The notes beneath the pieces were generated by a model. That model was not told the origin of the DNA. It did not search any database and was given only the letters and a program-made list of their open reading frames with translations. A stretch of 64,000 bases of DNA from Dyella_B jejuensis (lineage in GTDB: Bacteria; Pseudomonadota; Gammaproteobacteria; Xanthomonadales; Rhodanobacteraceae): assembly GCF_044904675.1 (NCBI RefSeq), contig NZ_JADIKJ010000011.1:43396-107395 (forward strand). Reading direction: 5' to 3'. Every line of letters starts with the position of its first letter. The stretch's first letter is position 1. Shown piece by piece: positions 63,675 through 64,000 of this stretch. The position numbers and the translations under genes are program-made.

Positions 63675-64000
63675 ATGAAACGTAAGGGCCTGTATTTTCT
63701 GATCGCTCTTGCCCTGGGCGGCGTAGGTGCCGTTCACGCGCAGGACAACACCGCCGCCGCTGGCAGCAGCACCGATACGAGCGGTGCGCCGGCGTGGCCA
63801 AACGGCTTCGACGACCGCTGGTACGTCGCACCGACGGTGGGCGGTTACTACAACGACACTGACCGCAACACGCGCAGCCGCCAAGTTTTCTACGGTTTGT
63901 CGGTGGGTAAATTCATCAGCCCGAACGTTTCGGTTGAACTGTTCGTGGACCGCACCAAGCGCGATGCCGATTCGGCGGTGTTCGGCCAGGGCAACAAGTG
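63675..64000 (+). CDS. Outer membrane protein, OmpA-like N-terminal barrel (partial)
   Basis: The frame runs off the window. It starts ATG 63675 with AGAGGAG 7 bases upstream, has a signal peptide (MKRKGLYFLIALALGGVGAV, to VHA), and then a barrel-like sequence WYVAPTVGGYYNDTDRNTRSRQVFYGLSVGKFISPNVSVELFVDRTKR. This matches the N-terminal domain of OmpA/OprF-type porins in Xanthomonadales. Only about 108 residues are visible, so the presence of the C-terminal peptidoglycan-binding domain cannot be checked. Confidence 0.75.
   Translation, partial: MKRKGLYFLIALALGGVGAVHAQDNTAAAGSSTDTSGAPAWPNGFDDRWYVAPTVGGYYNDTDRNTRSRQVFYGLSVGKFISPNVSVELFVDRTKRDADSAVFGQGNK

Overview
The window is 64 kb of high-GC DNA, densely packed with housekeeping genes on both strands. 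It is most likely from a gammaproteobacterium of the order Xanthomonadales, probably Rhodanobacteraceae (Dyella/Rhodanobacter/Luteibacter-like). I infer this from the mutS-cinA-recA-SDR-recX-alaS-csrA-tRNA-Ser block, the metNIQ uptake operon, the methylcitrate genes and general codon use. No database search was possible. There is no prophage, CRISPR array, secretion island or complete transposase gene. The accessory signal is confined to short non-autonomous elements and regulatory DNA.

Layout: 0-6 kb carries an OPT transporter, two rRNA-modification genes (rsmC-like and rsuA, overlapping by an ATGA) and selO. 6-13.9 kb carries an SH3/proline-rich exported protein, an exported FKBP isomerase, an aromatic leader-peptide attenuator in front of DAHP synthase, a GNAT, a DUF1345 membrane protein, yajQ, a YhiN-type flavoprotein, a hydroxyisobutyrate-dehydrogenase-like enzyme, a YaiI/UPF0178 protein and a PhzF-like enzyme. 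13.9-20 kb carries a rhomboid protease, a histone-H1-like basic protein, two lipoproteins (one a zinc aminopeptidase), a c-type cytochrome, a candidate structured RNA and pncB. 19.4-29.8 kb carries metQ/metI/metN, a glutathione peroxidase, dacB, a MATE transporter, slyD, pldA and a YcaQ-type DNA glycosylase. 29.8-36.3 kb carries a MITE, twin cold-shock genes, a hydrolase, an old-yellow-enzyme, a second MITE-like element next to a pirin remnant, a Mpo1-like protein, a GT39-type membrane glycosyltransferase and a small cytochrome. 36.4-46.3 kb carries tcdA, phaB-type reductase, gluQ, htpX, htpG, an AEC transporter, hslR, a CheY-like regulator whose stop codon lies on a MITE edge, and catalase. 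46.4-55.4 kb is the DNA-repair/translation block. 55.4-64 kb is the methylcitrate (propionate) region, prpBC and, apart from them, prpD, with a MerR-HTH/citrate-synthase fusion protein divergent from prpB, plus two outer-membrane proteins, a GST and a TerC protein.

Main points of interest: (1) a complete four-segment transcription attenuator with an aromatic-rich leader peptide (YCFWFYGY) before DAHP synthase; (2) a DNA-binding citrate-synthase homologue that keeps the catalytic His/His/Asp positions and faces prpBC across an inverted-repeat operator, a plausible metabolite-sensing regulator; (3) two copies, in opposite orientation, of a 300-312 bp nested-palindrome MITE with TA-type target sites, one of which provides the last base of the stop codon of a response regulator; (4) a multi-stem candidate ncRNA ending in a strong terminator upstream of pncB.
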